A stretch of DNA of 64,000 nucleotides from Tenggerimyces sp963762635 (GTDB taxonomy: Bacteria > Actinomycetota > Actinomycetes > Propionibacteriales > Actinopolymorphaceae), in NCBI GenBank assembly GCA_963762635.1, contig CAVXLQ010000013.1, forward strand, positions 1 through 64,000. Direction: 5' to 3'. Position 1 is the first letter of the stretch, and every line of letters starts with the position of its first letter. The notes under the pieces are model-generated. The model did no database searches, was not told the DNA's origin, and saw only the letters and a program-made list of their open reading frames with translations. Shown here piece by piece: positions 1 through 10,239 of the stretch. Made by a program: the position numbers and the translations under genes.

Positions 1-431
1 GAGGTGCGCATCCGCCCGGCGTCACCGACGGCTCGCGCGTGCGCGTGGCCGGCGAAGGCGGCGCGGCTCGAGCAGCGGCCCGAGCGGCGACCTGTTCCTG
101 CGCATCCAGTTCAAGCCGCATCCGGTGTTCGAGCGCAAAGGCCGCGACGTCTACACCAAGGCGCGCGTCGCCGGTAACGACGGCGGTGCTCGGCGGCGAG
201 GTCGACGTGGTGAGCCAGCGAAGACGTTGCGCCTCGAAGGCTGCCGCCGGGCACGCAGGGCGGCCAGCTCTTCCGGCTGCGCGGTCATGGGCTCCGGCAA
301 GTCGGAAAGCCGGACGATCGTGGCGACCTTTATGCAAACGTGGACGTCACATCCCGAAGACGCTGACCAACGAAGAGCGCGGACTCTAGCGAACGCTCCG
401 CGCCGAGCAGGTCAAAAAGGCGGAAGACTGA
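1..431 (+). pseudogene. dnaJ: DnaJ/CbpA-type co-chaperone, C-terminal part, indel-broken
   Basis: This is the 3' end of an Hsp40 co-chaperone; the 5' part lies outside the window. Read across frames it gives the substrate-binding domain, with recognisable strings such as GDLFLRIQF, HPVFERKGRDVYTKARV, PPGTQGG-type residues and IPKTLTNEER, and it ends RAEQVKKAED before the stop at 429-431. No zinc-finger cysteines are seen, which suits a CbpA-like type. At least four frame changes occur in 430 bases, so no intact frame exists. I infer sequencing error rather than decay, because the residues themselves stay conserved. The clpB start follows 15 bases later, giving a chaperone operon order dnaJ-clpB-ftsH. 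Confidence 0.75.
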
Positions 432-446
432 AGGCAGCAGGCTGCT

Positions 447-3024
<2,578 letters not shown>

Positions 3025-4904
3025 ATGGCTAGTCCGCCATGCCGCCCGGCGGTCCCGAAAGCCGGCCCGGCCACGCCGAACCCGACCGCCCTGTGGTGGG
3101 TGCTCGGCGGCTCTGACGCTCCTGGCCCTCGGCCAGGCGCTATCTTCCTGGCGCCGGCCGGCCGGCAGATGCCGTACAGCGAGTTCAAGGCGCTGGTGCG
3201 GACGGCCAGGTGGCCGAAGTCGCGGTCGGCGACACCGTGATCCACGGCGCGTTGAAGAAGGCCGAGACGGCGCGCACGGCAACTTCACCACCGACCCGCA
3301 TCGAGGATCCGAAGCTGGTCGAGGAACTCGATCCAGGGCGGTGAAGTACACCGGCGAGATCGTCAGCCGCTGGCTGCCCGAGGTGCTCGGCTGGGTCGTG
3401 CCGCTGCTGCTGCTCGTTGGCGCTGTGGTCGTTCTTCTTCCGCCGCATGGGCGGCGCCGAAGGCGGCGTGATGTCGTTCGCGCGCAGCAAGGCGAAGATC
3501 TACGCCGAAGACGACGTCAAGGTGAGCGTTCGCAGGACGTGGCCGGCGTCGACGAGGCGGCGCAGGAGCTGCGCGAGATCGTCGAGTTCCTGAAGACGCC
3601 GAAGAAGTACACCAACCTCGGCGGCAAGATTCCGAAGGGCGTGCTGCTCGTCGGCCCGCCGGGCACCGGCAAGACGCTGCTCGCGCGCGCCGTCGCCGGC
3701 GAGGCCAAGGTGCCGTTCTTCAGCCTGAGCGGCTCCGAGTTCGTCGAGATGTTCGTCGGCGTCGGCGCCGCGCGCGTGCGCGATCTGTTCTCGCAGGCCG
3801 AAGCCAAGGCGCCGTGCATCATCTTCATCGACGAGCTCGACGCGCTCGGCAAGGCGCGCGTGCAGAGCCCGATGGGCGGCCACGAAGAGCGCGAGCAGAC
3901 GCTCAACCAGCTGCTCGCCGAGATGGACGGCTTCGACGCGCGCAAGGCCATCATCATCATGGCCGCGACCAACCGGCCCGAAGTGCTCGATCCGGCGCTG
4001 CTGCGGCCCGGCCGCTTCGATCGCCAGGTGCTGGTCGACAAGCCCGACGTGCAACGGCCGCGAGCAGGTGCTGCAGATCCACGTCGCGCAACGTCAAGCT
4101 CGACCCGACGTCGATCTGCGCAAGGTCGCGGCGCGCACGGCCGGCTTCGCCGGCGCCGACCTGGCGAACCTGGTGAACGAGGCGGCGCTGCTGGCGGCGC
4201 GCGCGCGACAAGACCGCGGTCGACATGCACGACTTCAACGAGGCGATCGATCGGCTGATCGCCGGCCTCGAGAAGAAGCGCGTGATGAGCCCGAAGGAGC
4301 GCGAGATCGTCGCGTACCACGAGTCGGGCCACGCGCATCGTGGCGAGCGTGCTGCCGGGCATGGACCCGGTGCACAAGATCTCGATCGTCGCAGCGCGGC
4401 TTCGGCGCGCTCGGCTACACGATGCAGCTGCCGCTCGAGGATCGCTACCTGATGCAGCGCGGCGAACTGCTGAACCAGCTGGCCGTGCTGCTCGGCGGCC
4501 GCGCCGCCGAGGAGATCGCGCTCGGCGAGATCTCGACCGGCGCGCAGAACGACCTGCAGCGCGCCACCGACATCGCCCGCTCGATGGTCACCGAATGGGG
4601 CATGAGCGAGCGCGCTCGGCGCGGTCAACTTCGACCGCCGCCGCCGCAGCCGCTTCCTCGACATCGGGCATGCCGGCCGAACGCGGGCCCTACAGCGAGG
4701 AGACCGCGCCGCATCATCGACGACGAAGTGAAGCGCATCGTCGCCGAGGCGCACGACGAGGCGCGGCGCATCCTGCGCGATCACCGCGACATGCTCGAGC
4801 GCGTGACGCGCCGCCTGCTCGAGAACGAAGTGATGGAAGGCGACGAGCTGCGCGAACTGATGGTCGTCCACCCTGAATCGTCACCCGCTCCAGTAGTCTC
4901 CTAA
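3025..4904 (+). pseudogene. ftsH: FtsH membrane AAA+ zinc protease, split by indels
   Basis: FtsH degrades membrane and short-lived cytosolic proteins. The likely start is the ATG at 3025. An N-terminal membrane segment is followed by a periplasmic stretch containing PAGRQMPYSEFKALV and a second membrane segment (WVVPLLLLVG, near 3390-3425). The AAA core shows GPPGTGKTLLARAVAGEA (3652-3705), Walker B CIIFIDELDALGKAR, and the second region of homology ATNRPEVLDPALLRPGRFDRQ. The zinc site HESGH lies near 4318-4332. The C-terminal helical part ends at the TAA at 4902-4904. Several single-base frame changes occur, for example near 3270, 3330, 4050, 4205, 4330 and 4610. It follows clpB directly, and a PadR gene begins 89 bases downstream. 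Confidence 0.85.
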
Positions 4905-4953
4905 GTCTCCTCGTTTAGCCGCCCGGAACTCCTGACCCCCGCTTGCCGTCTAT

Positions 4954-4994
4954 TGACTGCAATGTAGGCATTCATATAGCCTGCAATGCAGTCA
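4954..4994. promoter_or_regulatory. Inverted repeat overlapping the PadR start, probable auto-operator
   Basis: Two 16-base arms, 4954-4969 and 4979-4994, are inverted copies with two mismatches. The outer eight bases (TGACTGCA and TGCAGTCA) match perfectly, and a 9-base spacer separates the arms. The 3' arm runs into the first base of the ATG at 4994. PadR dimers usually bind such palindromes and repress their own operon, so this is the natural operator candidate. Confidence 0.55.
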
Positions 4995-5323
4995 TGGCGC
5001 CCATTTACCTCGGAGAGTTCGAATACGCCGTCTTGTTGGCCACGCTGCACCTCGATCAGGAGGCGTACGCGGTGCCGATCCGCGAGCTGATCGAGCAGCG
5101 GACCGGCCGGCCGGTGGCGCGCGGCGGTTTGTATACCGCCCTCGACCGGCTCGAGGCCAAGGGGTGCGTGCGATCGCGCATGGGCGAATCCACCGAAGAA
5201 CGCGGTGGCAAGGCGCGGCGGTACTTTACCGTCTCCGCCGCCGGGCTCAAGGCGATTAAGGCCACGCACGTGGCCATGACCAGCATGACCAAGGGACTCG
5301 AAACACTTCTGGAGCAGTCATGA
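4994..5323 (+). CDS. PadR-family transcriptional regulator
   Basis: This 109-residue winged-helix regulator is the only long gene of the left segment without a visible frameshift. It reads MAPIYLGEFEYAVLLATLHL, then RGGLYTALDRLEAKGCV (recognition helix and start of the wing), then GGKARRYFTVSAAGLKAI, which is the typical PadR wing and linker. I chose the ATG at 4994 because the family pattern begins here. An in-frame ATG at 4943 would place translation through the inverted repeat. Its stop overlaps the ATG of the permease by four bases, so the two are translationally coupled. PadR next to a MacB-like orphan permease is a recurrent acidobacterial arrangement. Confidence 0.85.
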   Translation: MAPIYLGEFEYAVLLATLHLDQEAYAVPIRELIEQRTGRPVARGGLYTALDRLEAKGCVRSRMGESTEERGGKARRYFTVSAAGLKAIKATHVAMTSMTKGLETLLEQS

Positions 5324-6524
5324 CTTCCCCATCCACATTTGCCGAACGCGTTCTCAGCACCATCGTTCGCGACGCCACCTGCGCGAATCGATCCTTGGCG
5401 ATCTCGCGAAGAGCACGCGCGGCTGGCGCGCCGCGTCGGCGTAGTGCGCGCGAACAGTTGGCACCGCCGCCAGAGCCTGGGCATTGCCGTTCGCTACGGC
5501 TTCGTCCGGCTGTTGCGCCGCAAGCCGCCCGTCCGCTGGATCACGATTGCGAGCGAAGAGTCCGCGTCCGGCGGGTGGATTGGCGTGCGCGACCTCCGCT
5601 ACGCGTGGCGGGCTGTCTGGCAGCGCCCGGCACTCGCGGTGGTCGTGGTGTCAACGCTCGCCGTCGCGCTGGCCGCCAACAGCACCACGTACAGCCTGAT
5701 GGATGCGTCGTGCGAGGCCGTACCGGTTCCAGGGCGTCGAGCGGCTCCTGGTCGTGACGACGGCCGCGCGGGACGACGACGTTCCTCGATCGCGAGAACG
5801 TGTCGGCGGCCGATTTCCGCGAATGGCGAGAGCCGTCGTCCACCGTCAGCTGGGCGCTCTATCAATGGTGGGACGCGAACCTGTCCGGCGTGGACATTCC
5901 GGAGCAAGTGGCCGGCTTTCGGGTCTCCCCTGGCTACTTCTCGCTGCTCGGCGTGACGCCCGCCCTCGGCCTGAATTCACCACCGGCGAAGCGCAGCAGG
6001 GACAGCATCGCCGCGTCGTGTTGGGCCACGCGCTGTGGACACGCCGCTTTGCCGCCGATCCCGGGATTGTCGGCACGATCGTGCGGCTCGACGGCGAGCC
6101 GCATGAAGTGGTGGGCATCGCGCCCGAGCGATTCAATATTCCCGACGGCGCCGAGATTTGGGCGCCGCTCGCGCTGACCGATGAGCAGTGGCAGAACCGG
6201 CGTGGCGCCGACTACGCGGCGTTCGCGCGCCTGGCCGACGGCGAGACGGTCGAGAGCGCGCGCGCCGAGCTGACCGCCATCGTCGAGACGCAACGCAGCG
6301 ATCACATCGATACCAGCAACAACCGTCTGGCGCGGTGATGTCCTTTACCCAGGGCATGGCGGATCCAGGCGCCGGGCCGTTCATCGGCCTCGCAGGTGCT
6401 TGCGGTTTCCTGCTGTTGATTGCCTCCGCCAATATCGCCAACCTCCTGCTGGCGCGCGGCGCGGAGCGCGGCGAGCGACAGAACGCGATGCGCCTCGCCT
6501 TGGGCGCCAGCCGCGCACGCTTGC
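5320..6524 (+). pseudogene. MacB/ADOP-type ABC permease, 5' half, indel-broken and cut off at a chimeric join
   Basis: The start ATG overlaps the PadR stop. Across frames it reads an N-terminal cytoplasmic piece with REEHARLARR and VRDLRYAWRAVWQRPALAVVVV, the membrane entry seen in acidobacterial duplicated orphan permeases. The MacB periplasmic core follows (VSPGYFSLLGVTPALG, VVLGHALWTRRFAADPGIVG, LDGEPHEVVGIAPERF), then a second membrane segment (LAGACGFLLLIASANIANLLLARGAER, RLALGASRARL). These proteins are normally about 800 residues with two FtsX-like modules. Here the reading stops at about 6,524, where methionyl-tRNA synthetase sequence begins. Several one-base frame changes are present. 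Confidence 0.7.
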
Positions 6525-6530
6525 CGCGAG
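6515..6530. other. Chimeric junction between two genomes
   Basis: Permease residues ending SRARL are readable to about 6,520. From 6,528 the sequence reads EENWFFRLSRY, an internal motif of methionyl-tRNA synthetase. Both genes are cut in mid-domain, no mobile element lies between them, and indel density is high on both sides up to about 6,935. A library or assembly chimera is the simplest explanation. Confidence 0.7.
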
Positions 6531-7623
6531 GAGAACTGGTTCTTCCGCCTCTCCCGCTACGAGGACCAGCTCAAAAGCCTTCTACGAGCAAGGGCTATAT
6601 CGTCATCGAGCCCGCCGTACGAAAAGCAACGAGGTCCCGCGCGTTCCTTAACGGCTGGCCTGGACGACTTCTCCCATCTCCCGCTCGAACGAACGCGCGC
6701 ATGGCTGGGGGATTCCCTGTCCCCGGCGACCCGACGCGGAGGACGTGGAGCGTCCGGTGGGACGCGCTCGGCCAACTACATCACCGCACCCGGCTACGGC
6801 ACCGGTGCCGTCGCAGTTTGGCACCTGGTGGCGCGGCGAAGAGCGAACGCAGGGCACGTGATCGGCAAGGGCATCGTGCGATTCCATGCGGTGTACTGGC
6901 CGGCGATGCTGCTGTCCGCCGGGCTCCGCTTTGCCGACGCGGATCTTCGTGCACGACTACCTCACCGCGAACGGGCAGAAGCTGAGCAAGTCGCTCGGCA
7001 ACGTCGTCGATCCCGCCGAGGTGGCGAAGGAGTACGGCCGGGACTCCTTGCGCTGGTGGCTGATCGCGCAAGTGCCGAAGGTCGGTGACACCGACTTCAC
7101 CGAGGAACGGCTGGTCGCCGCTGTCAACCGCGACTTGGCAGGCGGGGTCGGCAACCTGTCGCAACGGGTGGTCACGATGATCCACCGGTTCCGCGACGGC
7201 ATCGTCCCCGATGCGCTCCCGAGCGCGACGCTCGCCGAGGCGATCGACGACGTGCCCGAACGGATCGACGCGGCGCTCGAGGCGTTCGACCTCCGGCAGG
7301 CCTCGAACGTCCTCACCACGCTGATCGCGACGGCGAACCGGTTCATCGAGGAGACGGCGCCGTGGCAGCTGGCGAAGCAGGAAAAGGAGGTGGCCGAAAG
7401 CGGACGCCCCGGCGCCGAGCTGGATGCCGTTCTGCACGGTCTCGTGGAGGTCTGTCGGGTGCTGGCGAGCGAGCTGCGGCCGTTCGTACCTGACCTGGCC
7501 GAACGCCTGGCCCGCCAGTTCACGCCGACCGGTCCGAGCGGCCGGCTGCCCGAGGCCGAGCCGATCTTCCCGCGGCTGGAACGGCCCGAACCAGCGGAGG
7601 CAGCGGAAGCGGTGGCGAAATAG
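6526..7623 (+). pseudogene. metG: Methionyl-tRNA synthetase, C-terminal two thirds
   Basis: MetG charges tRNA-Met using ATP. The visible part starts inside the catalytic domain (EENWFFRLSRYEDQLK). It continues, across about eight frame changes, through GLDDF, ER-x-GWGIPVPGDP-like residues, NYITA-GYGTG and VIGKGIVRFHAVYWPAMLLSAG. From about 6,935 it is one clean frame. The KMSKS loop appears as KLSKS at 6979-6993. The anticodon-binding helical domain follows, with WWLIAQVPKVGDTDF and RFIEETAPWQLAKQ, ending at the TAG at 7621. The N-terminal Rossmann part with HIGH is missing because of the chimeric join. The gene is surely intact in the real genome. Confidence 0.88.
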
Positions 7624-7636
7624 GTCGGTAAGGTGC

Positions 7637-8344
7637 GTGCCCGTGCCAAGAGACCGCAGGATTCTCGCCCTCGCGTTCGCTGCCGCCGCGCTGACCGCGC
7701 TCGCTGGCTGCGGCTCCGGCGACGACCCGAAGCCGGCGGCCGCCGCGCAGGAGGTCAAGGCCAAGCCGACCAAGTCAGCCCCAGCCGCGAAGCCGAGACT
7801 CGAACCCGAACAGCTGAAGAGCGCCGTGGACAAGTCGGTGCTCCGAGCCAAGGACATCGGCCACAAGGTCGAGGTGCAGGACCAGGACGACAGCCTCGAC
7901 GTGCCGACCAACGACATCTGCGCCAAGGAATGGGTGACCAACGGCTTCCGCGTGGCGCGGCATCAGGACTTCTTCTGGAAGGACGCCGAGGTCGCCGAGC
8001 TCGTCGTGAGCACCGAGGTGGTCGCGTACGAGCCGGGCCAGGCCAAGGCCGCGCTCGCCGAGATCAAGAAGGCCGTCGGCGACTGCGACGGCTGGAAGCA
8101 CGACCAAGGCGAGATGGACAAGGTCAAGTCGTCCGACGCGCCGAAGGGCGCGCTCGCGGACTCGTTCGCCTGGAAGGGCGTCGACGAGCGCAAGGACGGC
8201 GACTACAACTACCTCGCGACCTACCAGGTGCGCGGCGACCTGCTGAGCGCCGTGTACGTGTGGGCCGAGGACAGCGGGGACGCCAAGGAGATCTCCGGCG
8301 ACCTCACGCAGAAGGCCGCCGTGCGCCTCTCGAAGGCGAGCTGA
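7637..8344 (+). CDS. Secreted lipoprotein of unknown function
   Basis: A GTG start at 7637 (or 7643) lies just after a GGTAAGG Shine-Dalgarno. It gives a signal peptide, PRDRRILALAFAAAALTALA, with lipobox LAGC, so the mature protein is lipid-anchored at the cysteine. A low-complexity Ala/Lys/Pro linker of about 25 residues follows. The roughly 180-residue ectodomain contains LKSAVDKSVLRAKDIGHKVE, a pair of possible disulphide cysteines (NDICAKEW, VGDCDGWK) and DYNYLATYQVRGDLLSAVYVW. The pattern resembles the many PknH-sensor-like actinobacterial lipoproteins, but I cannot name a family. It lies 14 bases downstream of metG and may be cotranscribed. Confidence 0.8.
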   Translation: MPVPRDRRILALAFAAAALTALAGCGSGDDPKPAAAAQEVKAKPTKSAPAAKPRLEPEQLKSAVDKSVLRAKDIGHKVEVQDQDDSLDVPTNDICAKEWVTNGFRVARHQDFFWKDAEVAELVVSTEVVAYEPGQAKAALAEIKKAVGDCDGWKHDQGEMDKVKSSDAPKGALADSFAWKGVDERKDGDYNYLATYQVRGDLLSAVYVWAEDSGDAKEISGDLTQKAAVRLSKAS

Positions 8345-8423
8345 CCTTATTTGGGGAAACCCGCGAGTCGACTGTTGTCGTCGCCAGGCCGGTAGCGGAT
8401 GTTCACCGCGGTGCTGGTCTGGT

Positions 8424-8827
8424 GTGGCTTCCGGAGGGGATTCCTTCCTTCCGCCGGCCGCGATGCGCGGCCGGCACCACTTCGCCGAGGACATCCTCAC
8501 CGCGTCGGAGTTCGCCGACGTGGCGGCCGAGTTCGGCACGACCGGCGTCGACTTTCTCGACGGCGACCCGGAGAAGGCGCGGCGACGTGCGGTGGAGCGC
8601 GAGGATCCGGCGTGGCTGGACTGGTTCGTGGCGAAGCTCGCCCGGTACGAGGTGACGCCGGCGGTCCAGGCACCACGTCGGCGGCGGTGTACCTGGAGGC
8701 GGAACGGGAGGCGATCCTCGACCTGCTCCGCGACTGGCGGCTGGTGATCGTGGACCGGGCTGACGAGTCCACCCGCGAGGACCTGCTCGGGTGCGTGCTG
8801 GAACGGCTCGGCAGGATGGAGGGGTGA
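8424..8827 (+). pseudogene. Hypothetical protein with one frameshift
   Basis: The first part reads from a GTG at 8424 (or ATG at 8463) as RHHFAEDILTASEFADVAAEF and EDPAWLDWFVAKLARYEVTP. Near 8669 the coding signal moves to another frame and continues AAVYLEAEREAILDLLRDWR and STREDLLGCVLERLGRMEG to the TGA at 8825. One missing G in the GG run at about 8669 would restore a single protein of about 120-135 residues. I do not recognise the family; it is acidic, helical and without membrane segments. Its stop overlaps the GTG of the next gene (GTGA), so the two are coupled. The frameshift may be a sequencing error. Confidence 0.5.
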
Positions 8828-9627
8828 CCGAACGGCCCAAGCTCGTTGTCAGTGACCTCGATGGAACGTTGCTCCGCTCGGACGGGACGGTCTCCGAACG
8901 GACCCGGCGCGCGCTGGCGAGGGTCGAGGAGGCCGGCTCCACCGTGATCTTCGCGACCGGCCGGCCGACCCGCTGGATGCACAACGTCGCCGAACAGTCC
9001 GGCCACAAGGGCATAGCGATCTGCTCGAACGGCGCAATCGTCTACGACCTGCACACCGAGGAGATCCTCGAACGCCACCCGCTCGCCCGCGAGGCCGGCG
9101 TCGCTGTCGTCGAGGCGATCCGGGCGGCGATCCCCGGCGTCAGCTTCGGCGTCGAGCACGGCGACCTGTTCGCGCACGAGGCCGCGTACCCCATTCACTT
9201 TCCCGTCGACGACGAGCGCGCCGACACGTTCGTCGCTACCGCCGAGCAGCTGTGGGACAGGCCCGCGTACAAGCTGCTCGTCCGGCACGGCGACTACGAC
9301 CCCGACACGCTGCTCGCCAAGGCACGCGACGTCGCCGGTCAGCTGGCCGAGTTCACCCACTCCAGCCACAGCGGCCTGCTCGAGGTCTCCGCCCGCGGCA
9401 TCTCCAAGGCCTCGACGCTCGCGCTGTGGTGCGAAGAGCACGGCATCGAGCAGGACGAGGTCGTCGCGTTCGGAGACATGCCGAACGACCTGCCGCTGCT
9501 CGCCTGGGTCGGCACCGCGTACGCCGTCGCCAACGCACACCCCGAGGTCCGCGCGGCCGTCTCGCTGACCTGCCCGAGCAACAACGAGGACGGCGTCGCG
9601 CAGACGCTCGAGAAGCTCTTCGACTGA
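8824..9627 (+). CDS. HAD-superfamily Cof-type phosphatase
   Basis: This 267-residue cytosolic hydrolase probably dephosphorylates sugar phosphates or other small metabolites. Motif I is DLDGTLL near the N-terminus (nucleophile and acid aspartates). Motif II is the threonine of IFATGRP. Motif III is the lysine in the GISKAS region, and motif IV is FGDMPNDLPLL. The C2B-type cap between motifs II and III marks the Cof/YidA group. The GTG at 8824 was chosen because TERPKLVVSDLDGTLL then begins at the usual distance, and it overlaps the preceding stop. The substrate cannot be read from sequence. Confidence 0.88.
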   Translation: MTERPKLVVSDLDGTLLRSDGTVSERTRRALARVEEAGSTVIFATGRPTRWMHNVAEQSGHKGIAICSNGAIVYDLHTEEILERHPLAREAGVAVVEAIRAAIPGVSFGVEHGDLFAHEAAYPIHFPVDDERADTFVATAEQLWDRPAYKLLVRHGDYDPDTLLAKARDVAGQLAEFTHSSHSGLLEVSARGISKASTLALWCEEHGIEQDEVVAFGDMPNDLPLLAWVGTAYAVANAHPEVRAAVSLTCPSNNEDGVAQTLEKLFD

Positions 9628-9663
9628 TTGACAACAAGTCTTTCGAAAGACATGCTTCGAATC
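9628..9663 (+). promoter_or_regulatory. Promoter with a perfect palindromic operator between -35 and -10
   Basis: A consensus -35 TTGACA lies at 9628-9633, followed by a 17-base spacer and a weak -10 (CATGCT, 9651-9656). The spacer holds a perfect 14-base palindrome, GTCTTTCGAAAGAC, at 9638-9651. A half-copy (GTCTTTCGA) recurs just inside the gene at 9666. A dimeric regulator bound here would block RNA polymerase, so this is the expected auto-operator of the ArsR-like gene. Transcription would start at about 9663, at or next to the ATG at 9664. Confidence 0.6.
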
Positions 9664-10239
9664 ATGTCTTTCGACGATGCCGCACGCAAGGCGCTCGACG
9701 CGCGGGCGATTCGCGCTCTCGCGCACCCGCTCCGGATCCGGATCCTCGATCTGCTGGACGAACGGCAGCCGCTCACCGCCACCGAGATCAGCGAGGTCGT
9801 GGGCGAGAGCCCGGCGAACTGCTCGTTCCACCTGCGCACGCTCGCGAAGTACGGCTTCGTCGAGGAGGCCGGCGGCGGTACCGGGCGCAACCGCCCGTGG
9901 CAGCGACCCGCCGGCTCGATCTTCATCGACGACGCCAACGCCGACCCGGAGACCCGCACCGCCGCGCGCGCTTTCCACACCGTCAAGCGGGAGGCGGCGT
10001 TCCGCAGGCTCGCGGAGTGGGAGGAGCGCAAGCACAGCTATCCGGGCGAGTGGAGCAAGGTCGGCTTCACCTCGGAGATCAATACCGCGCTGACCGCGGC
10101 GGAGCTGAAGGAGGTCGGCGAGAAGCTCTTCGCGCTCGTCATCGGCATCCACGAGAGCCGCGAGACCCCGCCGGACGCGGAGCGCGTCGCCATCTACGCG
10201 TGGGGATTCCCGCTCGGCCGCCCGAAGGCGCAGCCATGA
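9664..10239 (+). CDS. ArsR-type winged-helix regulator of the adjacent ABC exporter
   Basis: This protein of about 191 residues begins MSFDDAARKALDARAIRALA. It has an ArsR-like N-terminal DNA-binding domain (HPLRIRILDLLDERQPLTATEISEVV, with recognition helix SPANCSFHLRTLAKYGFVEEA) and a C-terminal helical domain of about 100 residues with many charged residues. The ATG at 9664 fits a leaderless transcript from the promoter just upstream; an in-frame ATG at 9652 is the alternative. No metal-binding CxC motif is seen, so the inducer is unlikely to be arsenic and is more likely a drug or lipid. The stop overlaps the exporter ATG (ATGA), so both are made from one mRNA. Confidence 0.82.
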   Translation: MSFDDAARKALDARAIRALAHPLRIRILDLLDERQPLTATEISEVVGESPANCSFHLRTLAKYGFVEEAGGGTGRNRPWQRPAGSIFIDDANADPETRTAARAFHTVKREAAFRRLAEWEERKHSYPGEWSKVGFTSEINTALTAAELKEVGEKLFALVIGIHESRETPPDAERVAIYAWGFPLGRPKAQP

